From NCBI GenBank assembly GCA_900552475.1, contig USAC01000058.1, positions 1 to 13,262 on the forward strand: a stretch of DNA of 13,262 nucleotides, given 5' to 3'. This document shows positions 1 through 5,666 of this stretch, in pieces. Source of the stretch: an uncultured Eubacteriales bacterium (GTDB lineage Bacteria > Bacillota > Clostridia > Oscillospirales > Oscillospiraceae). The notes below the pieces were generated by a model that saw only the letters and a program-made list of their open reading frames with translations, was not told where the DNA came from and ran no database searches. The position numbers and the translations under genes were made by a program. Each line of letters begins with the position of its first letter. Position 1 is the first letter of the stretch.

Positions 1-417
1 ATAGTGCGGCATATTGTCGCAGGCTGGCAGCTGAGCGTACAGTGCCTCCATCTGGGCATCCAGTTCGTTCAGCTCCTTGATGTCTGCCAGAAGCGTTTCC
101 TTCTCCGCTTCGGTCAGGGCATTGGTGCTGCGGATAAACGCCGCCTCGTCAAAGTCTGTGAAGTCATAGTCGTCAGGCAGGGCGTTGCAGATTTCGTCCA
201 GCTTTTCCCACAGCGCTGCGTTTCTCTGGAAGATGGCGTCGCTCTTCTCTTCCACCGCCTCGATCTGCTCCCAGGTGGCGTCCTCGTTCTCGGTTGCAAT
301 TTTAGTAACAGGCTCCATTGGTGCGGATGTGGCGGCAAAGGCGGAGGTCGCTGTGCCGATGACCGTTACCATCAATGCCAATGCCAGTGCAAAGCTCAAA
401 ACCGTTTTCTTTTTCAT
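1..417 (-). CDS. Small secreted protein with signal peptide (partial, 3' end outside window)
   Basis: The reading frame starts at the ATG at 417-415 and stays open to the window edge, giving 139 residues with no stop. An AAAGGAG ribosome binding site lies about 11 nt upstream. Residues 1-28 form a typical Sec signal peptide: a KKK N-terminus, a hydrophobic core (LALALMVTVIG), and AFA-A at 26-29 as a signal peptidase I site. There is no lipobox cysteine. The mature part is rich in Glu, Asp, Ala and Leu, with stretches such as EQIEAVEEKSDAIF and LADIKELNELDAQMEAL that should form amphipathic helices or coiled coil. I do not recognise the family. A small helical exported protein next to a response-regulator-like box suggests an envelope-stress or sensor-accessory role, but that is inference. 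Codon use is less GC-biased than in the genes beyond 2290, in keeping with the foreign character of this end. Confidence 0.75.
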   Translation of the reverse strand, partial: MKKKTVLSFALALALMVTVIGTATSAFAATSAPMEPVTKIATENEDATWEQIEAVEEKSDAIFQRNAALWEKLDEICNALPDDYDFTDFDEAAFIRSTNALTEAEKETLLADIKELNELDAQMEALYAQLPACDNMPHY

Positions 418-472
418 GGTATGTTACGCTCCTTTTTTGAAGTATTTGTGGTTGTGTATTAACCTTGTCTGT

Positions 473-478
473 AGCATA
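473..478 (-). promoter_or_regulatory. Candidate -10 element for the secreted-protein gene
   Basis: On the minus strand TATGCT lies 56 nt upstream of the ATG at 417, with no convincing -35 hexamer at the right distance. A poor -35 is what an activator-dependent promoter would show, and the direct-repeat box at 521-538 sits about 42 nt further upstream. A small inverted repeat, CCCGC / GCGGG (501-505 / 512-516), lies between them. This is a weak call based on one hexamer. Confidence 0.25.
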
Positions 479-520
479 CCAGAAGCTGCATTGAAATTCT
501 CCCGCGAAAGTGCGGGGAAA

Positions 521-557
521 GTGTCACAAATTCGTCACAGCGCCTGTGTTATACAAT
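521..557 (+). promoter_or_regulatory. PhoB/OmpR-type direct-repeat box followed by a -10 (possible activated promoter)
   Basis: GTGTCACAAATTCGTCAC at 521-538 holds two GTCAC half-sites 11 bp apart, the geometry used by OmpR/PhoB-family response regulators. By eye it agrees at 14 of 18 positions with the E. coli Pho box CTGTCATAAATCTGTCAC. On the plus strand the box is followed after 11 nt by TATACAAT (550-557), the spacing expected where the box replaces the -35. It would then drive transcription toward the structured segment at 690-920. It could equally act as an upstream activator site for the minus-strand secreted-protein gene. Which regulator binds is unknown, as no two-component genes are in the window. 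Confidence 0.4.
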
Positions 558-591
558 GAACACCCACCCGGTAGCCGACCGATGGGTGTTC
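558..591. repeat. Strong inverted repeat (stem-loop)
   Basis: GAACACCCA (558-566) and TGGGTGTTC (583-591) form a perfect 9-bp stem. Inside it CGGT (569-572) pairs with ACCG (578-581) around a 5-nt loop. Neither side carries a T-tract, so it does not look like an ordinary intrinsic terminator. It begins where a transcript from the -10 at 550-557 would start, so it could be a 5' stem-loop; on DNA it could be a protein-binding palindrome. Confidence 0.55.
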
Positions 592-689
592 GTTTCAATC
601 AATTATGGTGCTGAATTTGCCCGCCCCCGCAAGCATAAAAACATGAGTTTCTGCTCCCTGATTGTTCTTTCTTTGTCTTAATTCTCCGA

Positions 690-920
690 TATTCGAGGGT
701 AACGATGGCGGACGGAGGCGGGGTATCCTCAAAAGGACGCTAAAAGTCAGGGCATCCGATGCTCGGCCATAGGTGAATGAAGGAAGACTGCCATTCGGCA
801 GCGACGACAGTACCGCGGATGTGAGGATACCCCATAAAAACCGCCTGTCCTGGCATTGAGCCAATGGTTTTTCATTGCCGTGCAAGTGAGGCACCCGCGG
901 ATAAGCCGGGAGATCACGGC
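690..920. ncRNA. Candidate structured RNA of unrecognised class
   Basis: No convincing gene lies in 418-1087, yet this part is packed with long-range pairing. GGGGTATCCTC (720-730) pairs perfectly with GAGGATACCCC (823-833). Outside it, GGAC (710-713) and AGGCGG (716-721) pair with GTCC (847-850) and CCGCCT (841-846). Inside, GCATCCG (752-758) pairs with CGGATGT (816-822), as an alternative to a local hairpin at 750-764, and CTGCC/GGCAG (788-792/797-801) closes a 4-nt loop. A second domain pairs GCCGTG (877-882) with CACGGC (915-920) around a CCCG/CGGG hairpin (894-897/907-910). I could not match it to RNase P, tmRNA, SRP, 6S, T-box or a riboswitch I know. The strand is undecided: the plus strand has a possible promoter at 521-557 and a weak hairpin plus TTTTT at 854-872; no minus-strand start was found. 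Confidence 0.4.
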
Positions 921-922
921 AG

Positions 923-955
923 AAAAAAAGAGAGATTGCGATACAGCAATCTCTC
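923..955 (-). terminator. Intrinsic terminator
   Basis: GAGAGATTGC (930-939) and GCAATCTCTC (946-955) form a perfect 10-bp stem with a 6-nt loop. On the minus strand the stem is followed by seven T residues (A7 at 923-929). It ends transcription of the minus-strand gene and sortase remnant above it after a 3' untranslated stretch of about 130 nt (956-1087), in which I see nothing else. Confidence 0.87.
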
Positions 956-1087
956 CCGCTTTCGACATGATGGTTGTTCCGTTAGCTTGGACAGGGGGGT
1001 GTGTCGGCCCTTATGACCGCCGCACCGCCTGCAGTCGAACGCCTGCCGGATCTTTTTCAGGGGGTATCGTATTCCGTTTTGGTCTTT

Positions 1088-1513
1088 TTAAGGCATCTCC
1101 GGTTCTGGAGTAAGGCGCACGGTGAAGTCCTGCGCTATAGCACCCTCCGGCAGCAGCTTCGCCATGAGGACGAGCCGCTGATTGCCGGTATTGTACTCAT
1201 CGTACTTCCGGCAGCAGGTGGAAAGGGTCAGCACGGTGTCCTCCTCACCTGTGGGGTTGGGAGCGATGTAATCAAAGTCAATATCCGTGATGAAGCAGGC
1301 CGTGATCTGGAAGACCATATCATCGCCTTTCACCGAGAGGTAGATATACAGGTTCTCCTTCACATAGTCCGCATTGGCATCTGCGATGGAGTTTTTCTCG
1401 TTCAGCGTGAGGAGCAGATGCTGACCGAAGTCGCTCTCACTAAACAGCTTTACGCCGATATCCTCGTCCTCGTTGTCGGTCAGCGGGATCTGTTTCGGCG
1501 GCTGCAAGTCGAT
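1088..1513 (-). pseudogene. Class B sortase remnant, N-terminal half missing
   Basis: The open frame gives about 140 residues and carries the C-terminal half of a class B sortase: YIYLSVKGDD, then DFDYI, then the TLxTC catalytic motif as LTLSTC (catalytic Cys about residue 98), then RLVLMAKLL with the catalytic Arg (about residue 111). Intact SrtB-type enzymes are roughly 220-280 residues, with an N-terminal membrane anchor and a catalytic His in a GHxM-like segment. The anchor is missing and I cannot see the His segment. There is no ATG at the front: the first possible start is a TTG at 1507-1505, and a TAA at 1516-1514 sits two codons before it. The upstream gene reads straight across this point in another frame. 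I infer that a deletion or insertion removed the 5' half. It should not be able to anchor or assemble surface proteins. Confidence 0.75.
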
Positions 1514-1853
1514 TTAGTTCGTAAACACCTTCTTCGGCGGCGATATCTTTGAAGCGTCCGATCCACTTGTCGCTATCAATGCAAATGTCCTCCCATGAGA
1601 GCTCCACATCATCCGGTGTAGGTGCGCCGAGTCGGGCGAACGCCTTGTCAATGGCTTCTTCCTCGCAGGGCAAATACAAGAATTCGGTTTTTCCGTTGTA
1701 TTCAGCCCGTATGAAGCAAAGCATTTGAAATTGACCGTTGTATTTTATCCGGCAGAGGGGGATGCCGTCCGAGGATACTTCTAACCATCCGCTTCCGTCC
1801 ATCTTGGTGTCGTACCGAGCCTTGAGCCGTTTGGCTAATTCTTTCTGTAGCAT
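1440..1853 (-). CDS. Hypothetical 137-aa protein, C-terminus altered by a junction
   Basis: It starts at the ATG at 1853-1851 behind a good AAAAGGAG site and ends at 1440. Residues 1 to about 115 look like a soluble mixed alpha/beta domain with many aromatic and acidic residues (SGWLEVSSDG, CEEEAIDKAF, DSDKWIGRFKDI). There is no signal peptide or membrane segment. I do not recognise the family. The text VYELNRLA near 110-117 recalls the ELNELA-like stretches of small cargo proteins on Firmicutes conjugative elements such as ArdA-type proteins, which is only an impression. From about residue 116 the protein reads the sortase DNA in the wrong frame (DRQRGRGYRRKAV), so the last 20 or so residues are probably not original. 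The overlap with the sortase frame is about 70 nt. The gene may be expressed but is probably a truncated fusion. Confidence 0.6.
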   Translation of the reverse strand: MLQKELAKRLKARYDTKMDGSGWLEVSSDGIPLCRIKYNGQFQMLCFIRAEYNGKTEFLYLPCEEEAIDKAFARLGAPTPDDVELSWEDICIDSDKWIGRFKDIAAEEGVYELNRLAAAETDPADRQRGRGYRRKAV

Positions 1854-1876
1854 ATTTGGTTTCTCCTTTTTAGGGT

Positions 1877-1915
1877 AATAAAAAAGGCAGATAGATTTTT
1901 GCTTTCTATCTGCCT
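1877..1915 (-). terminator. Intrinsic terminator directly in front of the 137-aa gene
   Basis: AGGCAGATAG (1885-1894) and CTATCTGCCT (1906-1915) form a perfect 10-bp stem with an 11-nt loop. On the minus strand the stem runs into TTTTTTATTA. It lies only a few bases ahead of the ribosome binding site of the gene starting at 1853, leaving no room for a promoter between. It is therefore either an attenuator for that gene or the last barrier against read-through from the tRNA. Confidence 0.8.
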
Positions 1916-1939
1916 GTGTATCTGATATTTACTTTTCGG

Positions 1940-1957
1940 GAGTTCAAGTCTATCCAC
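1940..1957 (+). other. Fragment resembling the T-arm/3' end of tRNA-Pro, inverted
   Basis: GAGTTCAAGTCT (1940-1951) is identical to 12 nt of the T-arm of the tRNA-Pro gene at 2077-2152. Six further bases bring the agreement to 16 of 18, before it decays. The copy is on the plus strand, opposite to the tRNA. It could be a remnant of an attachment site rearranged by inversion, or a chance match to the conserved T-loop. Confidence 0.3.
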
Positions 1958-1964
1958 AAAGGGA

Positions 1965-2013
1965 AAACGGCGATTTTACATCTGTGTTTTGGTACAGAGA
2001 AAAATCGCCGTTT
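1965..2013 (-). terminator. Long hairpin, possible weak terminator
   Basis: AAACGGCGATTTT (1965-1977) pairs perfectly over 13 bp with AAAATCGCCGTTT (2001-2013). Inside, TCTGT (1981-1985) pairs with ACAGA (1993-1997). On the minus strand the stem ends in only four T residues before CCC, so termination would be inefficient. It is the third hairpin behind the tRNA. Confidence 0.5.
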
Positions 2014-2019
2014 GGTAGC

Positions 2020-2046
2020 AAAAAAGCCCGATATAATCGGGCTTTT
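2020..2046 (-). terminator. Terminator of the tRNA-Pro transcript
   Basis: AAAAGCCCGAT (2022-2032) and ATCGGGCTTTT (2036-2046) form an 11-bp stem with a 3-nt loop. On the minus strand it ends in six T residues, about 30 nt beyond the tRNA 3' end. A 7-bp hairpin, GGAGACA/TGTCTCC (2051-2057/2064-2070), lies between it and the tRNA and may guide 3' processing. Confidence 0.87.
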
Positions 2047-2076
2047 CGCAGGAGACATCTTTTTGTCTCCACATTA

Positions 2077-2152
2077 TGGTCCGAGTGGCGAGACTTGAAC
2101 TCGCGGCCTCATGGTCCCGAACCATGCGCGCTACCAGCTGCGCTACACCCGG
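2077..2152 (-). tRNA. tRNA-Pro (anticodon CGG), CCA encoded
   Basis: The minus strand folds into a complete cloverleaf. Acceptor CCGGGTG pairs with CACTCGG (one G-U pair). The D-arm is GCGC with loop AGCTGGTA. Anticodon stem CATGG/CCATG encloses loop TTCGGGA, which places CGG at 34-36. T-arm GCGAG/CTCGC encloses TTCAAGT. The discriminator A at 2080 is followed by an encoded CCA (2079-2077). It reads the proline codon CCG, well used in this GC-rich genome. Element-like DNA begins directly past its 3' end, consistent with use as an integration site. Confidence 0.97.
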
Positions 2153-2192
2153 ATGCTTCTGAAAACAGATACCGTTTTCTGTCAGCTTTTCT

Positions 2193-2221
2193 ATTATATG
2201 TGCTTTTCCCCATTCTGTCAA
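2193..2221 (-). promoter_or_regulatory. Consensus sigma-A promoter of tRNA-Pro
   Basis: On the minus strand a perfect -35 TTGACA (2221-2216) and a perfect -10 TATAAT (2198-2193) are separated by exactly 17 bp. Transcription should start near 2186, giving a leader of about 34 nt before the tRNA that contains a small GAAAAC/GTTTTC hairpin (2161-2179). Confidence 0.93.
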
Positions 2222-2290
2222 GAGCTAAATTGCTGTTCTGCGTTTTTTCTTCGGCGCATAGGATACTGTATGATAAAGGGGGGACAGTCC

Positions 2291-3184
2291 ATGCAGGGCA
2301 GTCAGACGAGAAACATATACGTGGGGCGGCGCGTGCAGGCGCCTGCGGGCAGTTACCGCCGTCCGTCCGCGGCGCAAACCGCCCGTGGCAAGCGCGAAAA
2401 GCAGCGCAGCCGTCTCGAGCGCCGCCGGATGCTGCAGGTCACGGTCAGCGCCGCGATTCTGGTGATCGTGGTTGTGGTGAAGCTCGCGATGCCGGATGTG
2501 CTGAACCGCTGCCGGACGCAGCTGCTGGCGCTGATGGGGGAGGACACGGACTTCGTCGCGGCGTTCTCGGCTGTCGGGCGCGCCGTCTCGGGCGACGGGA
2601 GCGTCGGCTCCGCGCTCAACGACGCCTATACCGCCGTCTTTGGCCCGAGCCACGCCGATGATCCCGCTGAGGAACCCGCCAACGACCCGGCGCAGACCGG
2701 CGCGGAGGAGGAGACGCCGCCTGCGGAGGACGGCGCCCCGGTCTACTCGTCGGCGAACACCCCGGCGCAGGTGTGCCTGCTGCAGCAGCAGCTCGGCTTC
2801 GCCTACGCCGCGCCCGTGGCCGGGGAGGTGACGTCCGCCTTTGGCCTGCGCACGCACCCGCTCGACGGCGAGGAGCGCTTTCATTACGGGCTGGACATCG
2901 GAGCGGAGGAGGGGAGCGTCGTCACGAGCTTCGCCGCCGGGACAATCACGGCCGTCGGCAGCAGCGCCGACCTCGGTGAATACGTCATGGTCGCGCACGC
3001 GAACGGCTATACTTCGCTCTATGCCCACTGCAGCCGCGTGACGGCCTCGTCCGGGCAGCAGGTGGCGCTGGGCGACCCGATCGCCGAGGTGGGGCAGACC
3101 GGTCAGACGACCGGCTCGCACCTGCATTTCGAGCTGCATCAGGACACCGTCTATCTCAACCCCATCTACTATGTCCAGCTCTGA
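2291..3184 (+). CDS. SpoIVFA-like membrane-anchored M23 (LytM) protein
   Basis: The product is 297 aa from the ATG at 2291, chosen because AAAGGGGGG lies 7 nt before it; the frame is open further upstream but runs through the tRNA promoter. A basic cytoplasmic N-terminus (1-46) is followed by one membrane segment (about 48-66), an acidic Pro/Glu linker (about 120-160), and an M23 domain (about 172-285). The metal site looks complete: HYGLD (H198, D202), H246 in YAHC, and HLH (H277, H279). In Bacillus, SpoIVFA holds the protease SpoIVFB in check in the outer forespore membrane. This gene overlaps a SpoIVFB-type gene by 14 nt, which supports the same role. SpoIIQ-type sporulation proteins have a similar build, so neighbourhood rather than sequence decides the call. 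No clear sigma-E promoter is visible upstream; CATAGGAT at 2257 is only weakly similar. Confidence 0.83.
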   Translation: MQGSQTRNIYVGRRVQAPAGSYRRPSAAQTARGKREKQRSRLERRRMLQVTVSAAILVIVVVVKLAMPDVLNRCRTQLLALMGEDTDFVAAFSAVGRAVSGDGSVGSALNDAYTAVFGPSHADDPAEEPANDPAQTGAEEETPPAEDGAPVYSSANTPAQVCLLQQQLGFAYAAPVAGEVTSAFGLRTHPLDGEERFHYGLDIGAEEGSVVTSFAAGTITAVGSSADLGEYVMVAHANGYTSLYAHCSRVTASSGQQVALGDPIAEVGQTGQTTGSHLHFELHQDTVYLNPIYYVQL

Positions 3185-3797
3185 GCGGCTGCGCCTGCAG
3201 GTTTCCCCGTGGCTTGCGCTGCTGCTGGGGGCTTTTGTGCTGCTGTCGTCCCCGGCGCTGCTGGCGGCGCTGCTGACGGCGGCGCTTGTGCATGAGCTGG
3301 CGCACTGGGCCGTGCTGCGCCGTCTGGGCGGCGAGGTGCGCAGTCTGCAGCTGGGGCTCTTCGGCGCTCGAATGGAAATCGCGCACCCGGAACGACTGTC
3401 CTACGGCGGTGAAATGCTGGTCACGGCGGCGGGGCCGCTCGTAAACCTTCTGCTCGCGCCGGGGCTCGCGTGGCTGGGCAGGGAAGCGGAGGTGTTCTGG
3501 CTCTTTGCCGGGGCGCAGCTGGTGCTCGGGTGCTTCAACCTTCTGCCGGTCCGACCGCTCGACGGCGGGCGGCTTTTGTGGCTGGCGGCCGCGTGGCGGC
3601 ATGGGCCGTTCCAGGCCGACCGGCTCTGCGCGGCGGTGGGGCTTGCGGCGGCGCTGGCGCTGACGGCGGGGAGCACTGCGCTCTGCCTGCGCACGGGGAG
3701 CGTGCCGTTTCTGATGATCGGCGCGCTGGGGACGCTTTTTGCCGCGCTGGGTGGGAAAAAGGGCTTGTCAAACCTGCGCAAAGCATGTAAAATGTAA
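3171..3797 (+). CDS. spoIVFB: SpoIVFB-type M50 intramembrane metalloprotease
   Basis: The product is 208 aa and very hydrophobic. The zinc motif HELAH is at 41-45 (H41, E42, H45) in a membrane segment. The second M50 motif appears as NLLPVRPLDGG at 123-133, where D131 is the third ligand. A VTAAGPLVN segment lies at about 84-92. This is the site-2-protease family that, in the mother cell of sporulating Firmicutes, cuts the pro-sequence from sigma-K. Bacillus SpoIVFB is longer (about 288 aa) and ends in a CBS domain; that domain is absent here, so ATP-linked control through CBS would be missing. The ATG at 3171 lies inside the end of the preceding M23 gene, indicating translational coupling. 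A different S2P function cannot be excluded, but the pairing makes sporulation most likely. Confidence 0.85.
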   Translation: MSSSERLRLQVSPWLALLLGAFVLLSSPALLAALLTAALVHELAHWAVLRRLGGEVRSLQLGLFGARMEIAHPERLSYGGEMLVTAAGPLVNLLLAPGLAWLGREAEVFWLFAGAQLVLGCFNLLPVRPLDGGRLLWLAAAWRHGPFQADRLCAAVGLAAALALTAGSTALCLRTGSVPFLMIGALGTLFAALGGKKGLSNLRKACKM

Positions 3798-3833
3798 CGT
3801 TATGAGAACAAATCCAACGTCAGGAGATTTACT

Positions 3834-5666
3834 GTGGATAAGAGATTGGAACGCATCCTGCCCCGCGTGCAGAAGCCCGCGCGCTATGTGGGCGGCGAGT
3901 ATAACGCGGTGGCGAAGGATCTTTCGCAGGTGGATACCCGCATCGCCTTCTGCTTCCCCGATACCTATGAGATCGGCATGTCGAACCTTGGCATGCGGAT
4001 TCTCTACGGCGTGATGAACGAGATGCCCGGCGTCTGGTGCGAGCGGGTGTTCGCCCCGTGGGGGGACATGGAGGTGGAGATGCGCGCGGCGCACATGCCG
4101 CTGTTCGCGCTGGAATCCGGCGACGCGATCACGCACTTTGATATCGTGGCCTTTTCCGTCGGATATGAGATGGCCTTCCCGGCCATTCTGAACATGCTCG
4201 ATCTCGCGGGGATCCCGCTGCACAGCGCCGAGCGCACGGAGCTGACGCCGCTCGTCATCGCGGGCGGCACGGCGATGTACAACGCCGAGCCGATCGCCGA
4301 TTTCATCGACCTCGTCAGTCTCGGCGAGGGGGAGGACATCACCGTCGAGCTCGTGGAGCTGCACCGGCAGGCGCGGCGCGAGGGCTGGACGAAGCGGGAA
4401 TTCCTCCGCCGCGCAGCGCAGCTCGACGGCATCTATGTCCCGAGCCTGTACGACGTGAGCTACAACCCCGACGGCACCGTCGCGGCCATCACGCCGCTGG
4501 ACGGCGCACCCGCTGTCGTGACCAAGCGCATCGTCCGCGATATGGACAAGTCGTTCTTCCCGACGAAAACCATCGTCCCCAGCACGGAGATCGTGCAGGA
4601 TCGCGTGATGCTCGAGCTGTTCCGCGGGTGCATCCGCGGCTGCCGCTTCTGTCAGGCGGGGTACGTCTACCGCCCGGTGCGAAACCGCAGCATGGACCTG
4701 TGCGCGAGGTACGGCGTGGAGTCGTGCGACGACTCCGGCTATCAGGAGATGACGCTTTCGAGCCTTTCGACGAGCGACTACCCGCAGCTGACGGGGCTGT
4801 GCGACACGCTTGAGGAGTTCTGCGAGGCGCGGCATGTGAACCTGTCGCTGCCGAGCCTGCGCGCCGACAACTTCTCCATGGAGCTGATGCAGCGGCTCGC
4901 CCGCGGGCGGAAGACCGGTCTGACGTTTGCACCCGAGGCCGGGACACAGCGCCTGCGCGACGTCATCAACAAGAACGTCACGCAGGAGGATCTGCTCGCC
5001 TCCTGCCGCACGGCCTTCGCCGGGGGCTACAGCGCCGTGAAGCTCTACTTCATGCTGGGTCTGCCGACGGAGACGGACGAGGACGTGCTGGGCATCGCAG
5101 ACCTCGCCGCCCGCGTCATGCACGAGTGGCGCGAGAGCGCGACGAACAAGAACCGCGGCGTGCGCATCACCGTGTCGACGTCGTGGTTCGTGCCGAAACC
5201 GCACACCGCCTTTCAGTGGCAGGGGCAGATCACGCGCGCGGAATACGAGCGCCGCGTCAAGCTTCTGCGCGAGGCGATCAAGACGAAGACCGTTACCTAC
5301 AACTGGCACGACTCGGACACGAGCTTTCTCGAGGCCATCCTCGCCCGCGGCGACCGCCGTCTCGGGAAGGTGCTGGAAACAGCGTGGCGTAAAGGTGCAA
5401 AGCTTGACGCATGGGAGGAGTATTTCTCCCTCCAGCGCTGGCTCGACGCTTTCGACGAGTGCGGCCTTGACCCGACGTTTTACGCCAACCGCGACCGTTC
5501 GCGCGATGAGATCATGCCGTGGAGTATGATTTCCAGCGGCGTCACAGAGAGCTACCTCTGGCGCGAGTGGGAACGCGCCTGCGAGGGCGTCACGACGCCC
5601 GACTGCCGCACACATTGCAATGCCTGCGGTGCGAACCGCCTCGTAGGAGGGAAATGCGATGTCTAA
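3834..5666 (+). CDS. Radical SAM protein with B12-binding-like N-terminal domain (TIGR03960 type)
   Basis: The product is 610 aa from the GTG at 3834, 7 nt after CAGGAG. The first 180 residues resemble the Rossmann-like B12-binding region of related enzymes (DTYEIGMSNLGMRILYG; VIAGGTAMYNAEPIADF), without an obvious DxHxxG cobalamin motif. The radical SAM core follows, with CIRGCRFC placing the [4Fe-4S] cysteines at C266, C270 and C273. The C-terminus has a further cysteine cluster (CRTHCNACG) that could bind metal. This matches a widespread, uncharacterised family that nearly always sits beside, or is fused to, a DUF2344 protein, as here: the next gene starts 8 nt before this one ends. Neighbours in other genomes are often RNase G and ribosomal protein L21, which hints at RNA or ribosome modification, but the substrate is unknown. 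Confidence 0.9.
   Translation: MDKRLERILPRVQKPARYVGGEYNAVAKDLSQVDTRIAFCFPDTYEIGMSNLGMRILYGVMNEMPGVWCERVFAPWGDMEVEMRAAHMPLFALESGDAITHFDIVAFSVGYEMAFPAILNMLDLAGIPLHSAERTELTPLVIAGGTAMYNAEPIADFIDLVSLGEGEDITVELVELHRQARREGWTKREFLRRAAQLDGIYVPSLYDVSYNPDGTVAAITPLDGAPAVVTKRIVRDMDKSFFPTKTIVPSTEIVQDRVMLELFRGCIRGCRFCQAGYVYRPVRNRSMDLCARYGVESCDDSGYQEMTLSSLSTSDYPQLTGLCDTLEEFCEARHVNLSLPSLRADNFSMELMQRLARGRKTGLTFAPEAGTQRLRDVINKNVTQEDLLASCRTAFAGGYSAVKLYFMLGLPTETDEDVLGIADLAARVMHEWRESATNKNRGVRITVSTSWFVPKPHTAFQWQGQITRAEYERRVKLLREAIKTKTVTYNWHDSDTSFLEAILARGDRRLGKVLETAWRKGAKLDAWEEYFSLQRWLDAFDECGLDPTFYANRDRSRDEIMPWSMISSGVTESYLWREWERACEGVTTPDCRTHCNACGANRLVGGKCDV

Noticed and set aside
592..600. GTTTCAATC, resembling an end of a CRISPR repeat
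   Set aside because: It occurs once, with no second repeat at spacer distance and no cas genes in the window.
800..833. ACCGCGG resembling part of a T-box antiterminator
   Set aside because: The full GGGTGGNACCGCG context and other T-box elements are not found, and no downstream gene on that strand exists until 2291.
595..968. Two open frames on the minus strand (99 and 73 codons)
   Set aside because: Neither has a ribosome binding site or a plausible protein composition. Both run through the strongly paired RNA-like segment, and one also crosses the terminator at 923-955.
2111..2290. Upstream extension of the M23 gene to an ATG at 2111
   Set aside because: It would translate through the tRNA gene and its promoter and give residues unlike the family; the ATG at 2291 has a strong ribosome binding site.
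2225..3139. Open frame of 304 codons on the minus strand
   Set aside because: It is antisense to the M23 gene, Arg/His/Ala-rich, with no ribosome binding site and no recognisable domain.
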